Source: CAZATK01 sp964488085 (GTDB taxonomy: Bacteria > Patescibacteriota > Minisyncoccia > UBA6257 > UBA11618). Taken from it: 28,766 bases of DNA. A program made the position numbers and the translations under genes. The stretch's first letter is position 1. Each line of letters begins with the position of its first letter. Of the stretch, positions 1 to 7,879 are shown in pieces. Under the pieces are notes generated by a model. It was not told where the DNA came from. It did no database searches and worked only from the letters and a program-made list of their open reading frames with translations. The DNA is taken from contig CAZATK010000006.1 in the NCBI GenBank assembly GCA_964488085.1, positions 1 through 28,766 of the forward strand, read 5' to 3'.

Positions 1-2
1 TA

Positions 3-563
3 AAAGAAATCTTAAAAAAAAACTTATCAACTAAAGAGCTTATTTTATTATTAATTTCTGACGATAAGCCCAATAAAGAATTCGATTTTCTTTTAAAGAA
101 ACCAGTTTTGTTTCAGGAGTTTGATGTTTTACAGAATAAAGATTGGAAAAATTTTGCGGAAAAAGAATTAGAAAAAAGAAATCTAAAATTACTTCCGGAT
201 TTTTTAAATAATTTATTAAGACAATATGAAGGGGATTGTTGGGGGTTGACTACGGAGCTGGATAAGATGGCTTTGAGCAATTATCCCGCCCCTTCAGGGC
301 GAGGCTCGCCCAATTTTATTGGGCGGCAATTAAGGTATGATTTTTTCAATTTAGTTAATAAATTATCCAGAGGTAATTTTTCAAATAAAATACCGGTTCT
401 GGAAACTTTAATAAGAGAAGAAGATCCAGCTAAGATATTTAATGTTTTGGCCTTTGTGACAAGCTCTGAAAACAAAAATTTAATGGCTGATTATGATGTT
501 GCCATTAAATCAGGAAAGCTAGATTACGAAACAGCCTTAACTGATTTTGCCATTCTGTTATAA
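3..563 (+). CDS. holA: DNA polymerase III delta subunit-like protein, 3' part
   Basis: The gene begins before the window; 186 codons are visible and end in TAA. The delta subunit opens the sliding clamp within the clamp-loader complex. The visible part fits the C-terminal half of the family: an alpha-helical segment with LLPDFLNNLLRQYEGDCWGL followed by TELDKMAL resembles the conserved 'G.D...L..EL.KL' stretch, and the segment FFNLVNKLSRGNF...ETLIREEDPAKIFNVLAF resembles the collar domain. A GC-rich palindromic insert of about 14 residues (PAPSGRGSPNFIGRQ) sits between these two parts. The ATP-binding-like N-terminal domain is outside the window. The identification rests on pattern similarity only. 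The stop lies 7 bases before the next start, so the two genes may be cotranscribed. Confidence 0.6.
   Translation, partial: KEILKKNLSTKELILLLISDDKPNKEFDFLLKKPVLFQEFDVLQNKDWKNFAEKELEKRNLKLLPDFLNNLLRQYEGDCWGLTTELDKMALSNYPAPSGRGSPNFIGRQLRYDFFNLVNKLSRGNFSNKIPVLETLIREEDPAKIFNVLAFVTSSENKNLMADYDVAIKSGKLDYETALTDFAILL
286..326. repeat. GC-rich palindromic insertion inside holA
   Basis: The outer arms CCGCCC and GGGCGG enclose three nested hairpins: CGCCC/GGGCG near 288-301, GGGCGAG-G-CTCGCCC near 297-311, and GCCCAA-tttta-TTGGGC near 308-324. Surrounding codons are AT-rich, so the base composition changes abruptly. The insert is in frame and adds about 14 residues to the protein. Confidence 0.7.
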
Positions 564-570
564 TTAACTT

Positions 571-2198
571 GTGCGAACTTTACTAGTTTTTACAGCTATT
601 TTCAGTTTTTTCTTTAATCAATCCGTATTTGCTGAAACCATAACACATCCTTTTTCTGAAGATGATTTTCGGGTCTATGCAAATTCTTTGCCAAGTAATT
701 CAGATGAAAAAAAATTAATCGAGTCACTTCTCAAGCCGGAAAACCAAGGCGACGATCTATTTGCTAAAATTGCCTCAGATTTAGACTGGAAGCTAGATGA
801 GGTGCTAGAAACTTATGGCGAGACCCTTGTAGATTTAGACGCTTTTAAAGCAACTATAAGGATTCGGTCTCCCCTATCAGAATTCATTTATAAATATCCC
901 GGAGCTCTTATTAAACGACAACGTGACCTAATGTTAATTTATGTTAATGAAGGCACTACTAAAGGAGCAACAGAACGAATAACAAAGGAATTTAATAGAT
1001 TATACGGACAGAATTTATCAGAAGGTTCTGTTCGGGAATCTCTTAGAGCCGCTTTTCGTAATATGGATAACTTCATTCTTGACCTAGAAAAAGATTTGCG
1101 CTTATCGGATCTTATTACGAAGCAACACTCTGAACGTTTTACTCCATTAGAAAGAAGAACTGCCCAATTTTTTCTTACTCGTCACGAAGATGGCAGTCGA
1201 TATACTTTGCAAGAAATTGCTAAATTATTGGGAAGGTCAGATAAATCAGATGTAAGCAAAGAATGGTTAAGAATTCGATCTAAATTCGCAATTTTACCTG
1301 ATATATTAAAGGAAGAGGAACATGTAAGGGAATTAGCTCTCAAGGCTTACCAAGAAGGGTTAATTAATAGAGCTGATTTTAGAACAATAGAGTTATCATA
1401 TTTAACTTGGAAAGACGGACGCAAACTGACCGGTTCTATTGTTATTGATACGCTGATTGATGAAGGGCTTTTACCAGAGAAATATCGTACTTCTGCTTAC
1501 TCAACAAAACAACACCTTGCTACCAGAAGATTACGCGATAGTTTTGCCATAATAAATTATGATCCAAAATTAGGCATTGCAGATAATACGGTTGTCTTAA
1601 GCAGAGTAAGAGAATATCCCGAATATTTTACTCAAGTGGAAAGAGAGACAGTTAAAGCGCACTTAGAGGAGGGGAAGCCCTTTCCAAAAAAAGGTTCTGC
1701 TAGGGTTTTTGCTAATGCTGCTGCAAGAGCTCGAGAGCTTCCAATTATACTAGGAGAGGAGAAAAAGTTAGCAGATTTATTCGAGAAATATTGGTACGAT
1801 TTGTCACTACCGCAGAGAGGAGTTGTCGAGACCGTGCTTGAATCATGGCGAGGAGGTAAGAAGTTATCTTTAAGTAAGACTGATTCTAGTTATAATTTAT
1901 ACCTAAGGGCAAGAATAAAAGTAGAACAATTAGATTTACAAAAAGCGATTCCCACTCGTCCGATTCCTGGCATTCCGGCTTCGCAAGTGTTTCCAGGAAT
2001 AGATGAACCGGGCATGCACACGACAAGGGGCACGCGCACGATAACAAAAGGTAAGTTGAAGTCAGCTCCTCCCGGTGATGTTGTTAAGCCACTTAAACCT
2101 TTAGGGCCAGAACAAAGAGGGATTGTTATTCCGGAACCTCCAGTTACACCAAAAGTCCCGCCTGTTCCTAGTGGCAGTGCTATTAGCAGAGGAATGGG
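571..2198 (+). CDS. Exported protein with tandem helix-turn-helix-like units, 3' end lost in gap
   Basis: I do not recognise this family. GTG start 7 nt after holA; 542 codons are visible before the N run. Residues 1-21 look like a cleavable signal peptide: Arg2, a hydrophobic core (LLVFTAIFSFFF) and a V-F-A cleavage site before Glu22. Residues about 110-455 hold roughly five helical units, each starting with an 'L/F-x-x-x-x-R' helix and ending in an R-x-R-rich helix (about 110-165, 187-240, 267-327, 352-395, 410-455). The second, with TLQEIAKLLGRSDKSDVSKEW then LRIRSKF, looks like a sigma-70 region 4 or related HTH fold. Residues 460-540 are Pro-rich and probably unstructured. HTH units in an exported protein are unexpected. 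They may be structural, or the N-terminus may only be a membrane anchor. The C-terminus is missing. Confidence 0.6.
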
Positions 2199-2298
2199 NN
2201 NNNNNNNNNNNNNNNNNNNNNNNNNNNNNNNNNNNNNNNNNNNNNNNNNNNNNNNNNNNNNNNNNNNNNNNNNNNNNNNNNNNNNNNNNNNNNNNNNN
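2199..2298. other. Assembly gap (100 N)
   Basis: Exactly 100 N, a conventional size for a gap of unknown length. It lies between two convergent genes and removes the 3' ends of both the HTH-like protein and uvrB. No duplicated flank is visible here, unlike the gap at 18382. Confidence 0.97.
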
Positions 2299-4056
2299 AT
2301 ATTCTTCCTTTATTATTGCTTTGGGCTTTGTATTGGTTTGCTTATTGTATTTTGCTTGTATTTTACGCCGTCTTAAGGTCTCTAAAATTGTCTTTTTTAT
2401 TGATTCGGTCATAGAGTCGGCATATAAAATAACTTCGCCATTAATAGAGCGGGCGGCGCGTCCAGCCATTTGAATTAAACTGCGGTGATTTCTTAAAAAT
2501 CCTTCGCGATCAGCGTCTAAAATAGCTACTAAACTTACTTCGGGTAAATCCAAGCCCTCTCTCAACAGATTTATTCCTACAACCACATCTATTTCTCCTC
2601 TGCGAAGCGATCTCAGCACCTCTGTTCTTTTCAGGGTTTTTATTTCTGAATGCAGATAATTGGCTTTAATTCCTTTTTTTAATAAAAATTCTGTTAAATC
2701 TTCGGATGATCTTTTAGTTAAAGTTAGTGCTAGCACTCTTTCATTTCTATCAATTCTTAATTTGATTTCTTTAAGCAAATCTTGAATTTGATTTTGAGCG
2801 GACCTAATTTTTATTTTTGGATCTAAAATACCGGTGGGGCGAACTAATTGTTCCACTACTTGCCCTGAGCCCGTTGAGGGATTTGATTTTTCCATTTCAT
2901 ATTTACTTGGAGTGGCAGAAACAAAAATCGTTTGTCCTATTTTTTGGTTAAACTCCGCAAAAGTGAGCGGGCGATTATCGAGAGCCGAAGCTAGACGAAA
3001 ACCATAGTTTACTAAAACTTGCTTGCGGCAACGATCGCTTTCCTGCATGGCATTAAGTTGTGGAATGGCAATGTGCGATTCATCTATAAATAATAAAAAT
3101 GGTTTAGGAAAATAGTCTAAAAGAGTTAAGGGAGGTTCTCCCGGCGAACGAAAACTTAAGTGACGAGAATAATTCTCAATGCCGTTTACGTATTTATTTT
3201 TTTTGAGCATTGCCAAATCAAATACTATTTTCTTTTCAAGTCTCTCGGCTTCTTCAAATTTATTGGCAGATTGCAGTTCTTCTATTCTCTGTTCCATTTC
3301 TGATTTTATATTTTGCAAAGATAAATTAAATTTATGTTGCGGAGTAACCCAAAGCCTAGCTGGATAAATAGAATCAGGTCCCTCAATTAAGGTAATTTTT
3401 CTTTTTTTAATTTCAACACTAATTTTTTCATCGGTTACCAAATGAATAAAAATTCTACTACCTTTAGCTGTATTGGTTATGGAAAATTCTCCTAGCGCGG
3501 GCTCATTGTCGTTTCTTTGATATTGAAGAAGATTAAGGTGGCGAATTAAATCTTGATTGCTGATTATTTGGCCGACTCTTAATTCCAATCTCACATTCTT
3601 ATAAAGATCGGGATCGCCAATGCCATATATACAAGAAACAGACGCTACTATCAGCACGTCTTTTCTGGTTAAAACACTTTGAATGGCGGAGTGGCGTAAT
3701 TTATCAATTTCAGCATTTACACGAGCATCTTTTTGTATGTAGGTATTACTTAGGGGTAAATAGGCCTCTGGTTGATAATAGTCATAGTAAGATACAAAAT
3801 ATTGGACAGCATTATTGGGGAAAAAAGATTTGAATTCTTGATATAATTGAGCGGCCAGAGTTTTATTTGGAGAAATTATCAAAGTCGGCATTTTTACCTT
3901 TTTAATTACTGAAGCCATTGTAAAAGTTTTACCCGATCCAGTTATACCCAACAAAACCTGATTTTTAAGATTCTTTTCAATGCCGTCAACAAGTTTTGCA
4001 ATGGCTTGGGGTTGATCTCCTTGCGGTGTAAATTGTGATACTAGCTGGAAGCTCAT
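2299..4056 (-). CDS. uvrB: Excinuclease ABC subunit B, C-terminus lost in gap
   Basis: UvrB is the helicase-like damage-verification subunit of nucleotide excision repair; it receives DNA from UvrA and recruits UvrC. ATG start, 586 residues visible. Walker A GITGSGKT is at residues 37-44, the Tyr-rich beta-hairpin (YYDYYQPEAYLP) at about 90-101, the DEAD-type box IDESH at 324-328, and the motif VI region QMAGRAARS near the end. The C-terminal UVR domain that docks UvrC, if present, lies in the gap. Residues 392-399 (NPSTGSGQ) are an insertion between 'ATPSKYEMEKS' and 'VEQLVRPTGI', made by a dispersed repeat; in the E. coli protein this position holds about three residues. The gene is transcribed divergently from ruvA. 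Confidence 0.96.
2865..2880. repeat. Dispersed CTGAGCC-type repeat inside uvrB
   Basis: The plus strand reads CTGAGCCCGTTGAGGG and encodes the PSTGSG insert of UvrB on the minus strand. A related copy (CTGAGCCAGTCGAAGGG) is inside ileS at 18801. From memory, 'CCTTCGACAGGCTCAGG'-like words recur in CPR genomes; I could not check this. Confidence 0.6.
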
Positions 4057-4082
4057 GTTTAAAATGAGCTGGAATTATGCCA
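4050..4082 (-). promoter_or_regulatory. Putative extended -10 promoter and start-codon hairpin of uvrB
   Basis: On the minus strand TGGCATAAT (4082-4074) fits an extended -10 (TG-n-CATAAT). It would give a leader of about ten nt before the uvrB ATG. AGCTCAT (4050-4056) and ATGAGCT (4064-4070) form a perfect 7-bp inverted repeat with a 7-nt loop that includes the start codon. No good -35 box is seen. For ruvA on the other strand TATATT/TATTAT at 4091-4098 could serve as -10, ending 8 nt before its ATG. Confidence 0.4.
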
Positions 4083-4106
4083 TAAAATCTTATATTATGG
4101 AAGCAA

Positions 4107-4685
4107 ATGATATATTCGTTATCCGGTCAATTATTATCTAAAAAAGAGAATTTCATAGTAGTTAATGCAAACGGCGTGGGTTATAAGGTTTTTATTACTC
4201 ATAGGACCGCAAAAAATTTACCTTCAATAGGAAGTGGTGTTAGTTTATTTTCTTATTTGCATGTTAAAGAAGATGCTTTAGATTTGTATGGATTTTTAGA
4301 TGAATCAGATTTGCATCTGTTTGAGAAATTGATTCAAGTCAATGGTGTTGGTCCTAAGACTGCTTTAGGTGTTATGGCGATATCTTCTTCGGATAATTTA
4401 ATTGCCGCCATCAATGAGGGGAAAATTGATTTATTAACTAGAGCGTCGGGGATTGGAAAGAAAACTGGAGAAAGAATCATTTTAGAATTAAGAGGTAAAT
4501 TAGCTTCTATAAATTCCGCCGGCACGGTGAAATTAATGGAATCTGATTTAGATTTAGAGGAGGCCTTGGTAAGCTTGGGGTACTCTAAGCAACAAGCTCA
4601 ACGCGGTATTGTCCAGTTAGATTCTCAAGTTAAGGGATTAGAAGCAAGGCTTATGGCCGCGCTTAAAATTATTAAAAATAAATGA
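4107..4685 (+). CDS. ruvA: Holliday junction DNA helicase subunit RuvA
   Basis: RuvA binds four-way junctions as a tetramer and loads the RuvB motor during branch migration. The 192 residues match the usual length of about 200. The N-terminal OB fold starts MIYSLSGQLL and includes VNANGVGYKVFI. Two helix-hairpin-helix motifs follow (LIQVNGVGPKTALGVM and LTRASGIGKKTGERIILEL), and a short C-terminal domain III (LEEALVSLGYSKQQAQ) normally contacts RuvB. The stop TGA overlaps the start of the next gene in an ATGA arrangement, indicating translational coupling with the Mur ligase. No ruvB or ruvC is in the window. The use of TGA as stop helps exclude genetic code 25. Confidence 0.95.
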   Translation: MIYSLSGQLLSKKENFIVVNANGVGYKVFITHRTAKNLPSIGSGVSLFSYLHVKEDALDLYGFLDESDLHLFEKLIQVNGVGPKTALGVMAISSSDNLIAAINEGKIDLLTRASGIGKKTGERIILELRGKLASINSAGTVKLMESDLDLEEALVSLGYSKQQAQRGIVQLDSQVKGLEARLMAALKIIKNK

Positions 4686-5817
4686 TTAGAAAAATATTTT
4701 ATCATTTTTCTTGGCTAGTTTTTATATATCATTGGCTGTGGTCTTTTTTTGCCACTTTGGTTTATGGTTTTCCATCAAAAAATATTTTTGTTTTAGGCGT
4801 TACGGGCACAAAAGGAAAGTCCACTGTTTTAGAACTTATAGCTTTTATTTTAGAAAAAGCGGGAAAAAAAGTAGCCGTAAGTTCTTCTTTGCGTAACGGC
4901 GAATCCTCTATGACAATGCCTGGAAGATTCTTCTTACAAAAATTTTTAAAGAAGGCGATTAACAGTAAATGCGATTATGCTTTGATAGAAGTAACTTCTC
5001 AAGGAGTTTTGCAAAGTCGTCATCGTTTTATTGAATGGAATGCTGTCATTTTTACTAATTTATCTCCAGAGCACATTGAAGCTCACGGCTCATTCGATAA
5101 TTACAAAAAAGCTAAGTTAGATTTCTTTAGATATATAAAAAATAAACCTTCAAAATTATTTATAATTAATAAAGACGACGTCAACTCCAAAGATTTTATA
5201 GACGTTATTGAAGGAAAAAAAATTATTCTTTATGAAAAAAGCGATCTGTCTTCTAATTTGATTGGTGATTTTAATAAATATAACATTGGTGCTGCTGTTG
5301 CCTTTGCGGAGTCGCAGGGCATTGATCGTGATGTTATTGGAAGAGCCGTCAAAGAATTTTCCGGAATTTCTGGGAGAATGGAATTTATAAAAAAAGAACC
5401 ATTCGCCATAGTTATAGATTATGCTCATACGCCGGACTCTTTACGTAAAGTTTATGAGGCCTTACACAAAGAAAATTCGAAATTAATTTGCGTATTAGGT
5501 GCGGCGGGCGGAGGAAGAGATAAGTGGAAGCGTCCAGAAATGGGCAAAATTGCCGGACAATATTGCGATGAAATTATTTTAACGGATGAAGACCCATATG
5601 AAGAACATCCTGAAGATATTATTAATAAAATAGCTGAAGGATGTTCCCAAATTCGAAATTCTAAATTCGAAATTCGAAAAATATTAAATAGAGGAGACGC
5701 TATTAAAACAGCTATTAACTTAGCTAGCTCTGGCGATGTTGTGGTGATTACCGGCAAGGGAAGTGAGAAATGGATGCATTTTAAAAATGGCCAAAAAATT
5801 CCATGGAGCGATCGACA
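4682..5817 (+). CDS. MurE-like Mur ligase without the N-terminal domain, 3' end in gap
   Basis: Mur ligases add amino acids to UDP-MurNAc peptides using ATP. 378 residues are visible. ATP-binding GVTGTKGKST is at residues 39-48, the central domain has IEVTSQGVLQSRHR and FTNLSPEHIEAHGSF (compare MurE 'SSHAL...R' and 'FTNL..DHLD.HG'), and the C-terminal ligase domain has DYAHTPDSL (246-254) and GAAGGGRDKWKRPEMG. The UDP-binding N-terminal domain of ordinary MurE (about 90 residues) is absent. In its place are about 30 hydrophobic, aromatic residues (FYHFSWLVFIYHWLWSFFATLVYGF) that look like a membrane segment. The MurE substrate motif DNPR/DNPA is replaced by DEDPYEEHPED. Residues 323-333 are an AT-rich repeat insertion. 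Only about ten C-terminal residues appear to be missing. The amino acid substrate cannot be predicted. Confidence 0.8.
5649..5680. repeat. AT-rich AATTCGAAATT repeat inside the murE-like gene
   Basis: Three close copies of AAATTCGAAA/T in tandem, in frame, encode QIRNSKFEIRK between helices of the C-terminal domain. Related words occur in polX (14101-14142) and, more loosely, in ileS (21143-21178). Confidence 0.55.
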
Positions 5818-5917
5818 NNNNNNNNNNNNNNNNNNNNNNNNNNNNNNNNNNNNNNNNNNNNNNNNNNNNNNNNNNNNNNNNNNNNNNNNNNNNNNNNNNN
5901 NNNNNNNNNNNNNNNNN
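5818..5917. other. Assembly gap (100 N)
   Basis: Exactly 100 N, so true size unknown. It takes the last residues of the Mur ligase and the N-terminal part of the metallo-beta-lactamase RNase. An open frame running through the N is not a real fusion. Confidence 0.97.
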
Positions 5918-6847
5918 CAATCAATTAAAGTAGGCGATTTATCAGTAACATTGTATAACGCTGGTCATATTTTAGGATCAAGTTTTGTGTTGGTTGATAA
6001 TGGAAAAACTAAGATTGTTTTTTCAGGTGATTTGGGAAACAGTCCCGCCCCATTATTGGGTTTAAAAGAAGAATTACCGGAAATTGATTATTGCGTAATG
6101 GAATCTACTTATGGCGGGAGGGTTCATGAGGATCTTGAAAAACGAAAAGAAATTATCGAAGATTTGATTGAAGATGTGGCTAGAAGCAAGGGAGTCTTGA
6201 TGATTCCGGCCTTTGCTATGGAACGGACACAAGAAATGATTTTTGAAATTGATCAGCTAATTGAACAAAAAAGAATTCCGAGAATCCCTATTTTTGTTGA
6301 TAGTCCTTTAGCAATTAAATTGACTAAAGTTTATGAAAAATATCGCGATTATTTAATTGATGGTGATATGCACTTTAATTTTCCGGGTCTGAAAACAACT
6401 TTAACTACCGAAGAGTCTAAATCAATCAATGATATTTTGCCTCCAAAAGTGATTATTGCCGGATCTGGCATGTCTAATGGCGGAAGAATTCTACATCACG
6501 AGCGTCGTTATTTACCAGATCCAAACAGCATATTGCTCGTAGTTGGCTATCAAGCCACGGGTTCGTTGGGTAGAAAATTATTAGACGGAGAGAAAAAAGT
6601 TAAAATATTTGGTGAAGAGGTTGATGCGAATTGTAAAGTAAAATTTATTAGCGGTTATTCTGCTCATGCCGACAAACCGCAATTACTAAATTGGATTAGA
6701 CCGCAAAGGCAGAATCTAAAAAATGTATTTTTAGTTCAAGGCGAAGAAAAAGAAGGCAGTATTCTAGTTCAAGCATTAAAAGATGAGCTTGCTGTCAATG
6801 CCATGCTTCCGGAGCTTGGTGTTTCTTACGAATTAAAAGAGTTATAA
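5918..6847 (+). CDS. Beta-CASP metallo-beta-lactamase RNase, 5' part in gap
   Basis: 310 residues are visible and end in TAA. The segment NAGHILGSSFVLVD...KIVFSGDLGN holds the metallo-beta-lactamase histidine and aspartate motifs. The beta-CASP part follows: MESTYGGRVHED, IPAFAMERTQEMIFEI, FVDSPLAIKLTKVY, and the region SGMSNGGRILHHERRYL. The zinc histidine in FISGYSAHADKPQLLNWI is also present. The layout matches the CPSF73/YSH1-like RNase family found in bacteria and archaea, which cuts RNA endonucleolytically and may also degrade it 5' to 3'. The N-terminal HxHxDH motif is lost in the gap. A second, RNase J-type enzyme is encoded at 23429. Eight bases separate it from the next gene, so an operon is likely. 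Confidence 0.9.
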   Translation, partial: QSIKVGDLSVTLYNAGHILGSSFVLVDNGKTKIVFSGDLGNSPAPLLGLKEELPEIDYCVMESTYGGRVHEDLEKRKEIIEDLIEDVARSKGVLMIPAFAMERTQEMIFEIDQLIEQKRIPRIPIFVDSPLAIKLTKVYEKYRDYLIDGDMHFNFPGLKTTLTTEESKSINDILPPKVIIAGSGMSNGGRILHHERRYLPDPNSILLVVGYQATGSLGRKLLDGEKKVKIFGEEVDANCKVKFISGYSAHADKPQLLNWIRPQRQNLKNVFLVQGEEKEGSILVQALKDELAVNAMLPELGVSYELKEL

Positions 6848-6855
6848 TTAAAACT

Positions 6856-7437
6856 ATGGCGAGGAAGCGTCTATCTAATATTAAACATAAGATTTGTGTT
6901 TCTGGCGCTGCTGAAACAGGGCATTGTTCTCTAGATGCTTTAGAAAATGCCGAAAAGATGGGGGCGGAGATTGCCAAGGCAGGTTTTATTTTAGTAACCG
7001 GAGCCACTACCGGCGTTCCTTATTGGGGAGCTAAGGGAGCGAAAAAGGAAGGGGGAACGGTAATAGGTTTTTCCCCAGCCGTTTCCGAGCTCGCTCATGT
7101 TAAGTCCTATCATTTGCCATTGGATTATCATGACACGATTGTTTTTACTGGCTTTGATTATGCTGGTCGTAATTTATTATTAGTTCGTTCATCAGATGCT
7201 GTGATTATTATTTGTGGAAGGATAGGCACATTAAATGAATTTACTATTGCTTTTGAAGATAGAAAGCCCATTGGTGTTCTTGAAGGAAGTAGTGGTACTG
7301 CGGATTTTATACGAGAATTATTAACTAAGTCCCATCGCGGATTTGGAAAAGTTGTTTTTTCTTCTAATCCCAAAGAACTATTAAAGATGGTTGTAGAAAT
7401 GGTAGAGAAGGAAAAAAATGATAAACATTATGGATGA
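6856..7437 (+). CDS. SLOG/LOG-family Rossmann nucleotide-binding protein
   Basis: 193 residues with a Rossmann-like fold: KICVSGAAETGHCSLDALENA, then GAEIAKAGFILVTGATTGVPYWGAKGAKKEGGTVIGFSP, which is typical of the LOG (lysine-decarboxylase-like) and TIGR00725-type branch of the SLOG superfamily. The nucleotide-binding signature, usually GGxGTxxE, reads CGRIGTLNEF here, so the second glycine is an arginine. In plants LOG enzymes release cytokinin bases from nucleotides. For bacterial members of this branch the substrate is uncertain, so I assign no specific reaction. It follows the RNase gene by 8 nt and overlaps the MgtC-like gene by 20 nt. Confidence 0.75.
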   Translation: MARKRLSNIKHKICVSGAAETGHCSLDALENAEKMGAEIAKAGFILVTGATTGVPYWGAKGAKKEGGTVIGFSPAVSELAHVKSYHLPLDYHDTIVFTGFDYAGRNLLLVRSSDAVIIICGRIGTLNEFTIAFEDRKPIGVLEGSSGTADFIRELLTKSHRGFGKVVFSSNPKELLKMVVEMVEKEKNDKHYG

Positions 7438-7879
7438 AGTTTATTTGCAATTAATGTTAGCCGTTGTTTTGGGAGCGAGTTTGGGCGTTGAAAGGCAACT
7501 GGCCGGAAAAGTAGCCGGAGTTCGCACTTACGCGCTAGTGTCGTTAGGAGCGGCATTATTTTCTTTAATGTCTAAACATGCCTTTCCCGAATTTTGGGGT
7601 ATGCCGGGCTTTGATCCTTCTCGTATAGCTTCTCAAGTAGTAGTTGGTATTGGTTTTTTAGGAGCTGGCTCTATTATTTTTCATGAATCTAGAGTTCATG
7701 GATTAACTACGGCCGCTGGTTTATGGGTAGCGGCGGCTATTGGCATGTCTGTGGCTTATAAGTTGTATTCTATAGCAATTTTTTCTACCGCTCTTACTCT
7801 TGCAGTTTTTGTTTTGCTTTGGTTTTTGGAAGATAGAGTGGTTAAAAAAGTAGCCCGTTCTAATGGTAACGGTAAATAA
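7418..7879 (+). CDS. MgtC/SapB-family membrane protein
   Basis: 153 residues with about four transmembrane segments. The N-terminal block LMLAVVLGASLGVERQLAGK...AGVRTYALVSLGAALFSLM, then ASQVVVGIGFLGAGSIIF and HGLTTAAGLWVAAAIGMSVA, are the conserved MgtC core, including the G-x-E-R-Q motif. MgtC proteins modulate magnesium homeostasis or the F-type ATPase in pathogens; many short bacterial homologues have no known function. I keep the start at 7418 because a GAAGG stretch sits shortly upstream; ATG 7430 is an in-frame alternative. It overlaps the preceding gene by 20 nt and the next one by 17 nt, pointing to coupled translation. Confidence 0.88.
   Translation: MINIMDEVYLQLMLAVVLGASLGVERQLAGKVAGVRTYALVSLGAALFSLMSKHAFPEFWGMPGFDPSRIASQVVVGIGFLGAGSIIFHESRVHGLTTAAGLWVAAAIGMSVAYKLYSIAIFSTALTLAVFVLLWFLEDRVVKKVARSNGNGK

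Noticed and set aside
2101..2473. Open frames running through the 100-N gap, including a uvrB extension and a plus-strand frame
   Set aside because: Translation of N is not evidence, and gap length is arbitrary. Frames on the two sides cannot be joined.
4682..6847. Fusion of Mur ligase with metallo-beta-lactamase RNase
   Set aside because: The frame continues only through N. The two parts are typical separate proteins with missing ends.
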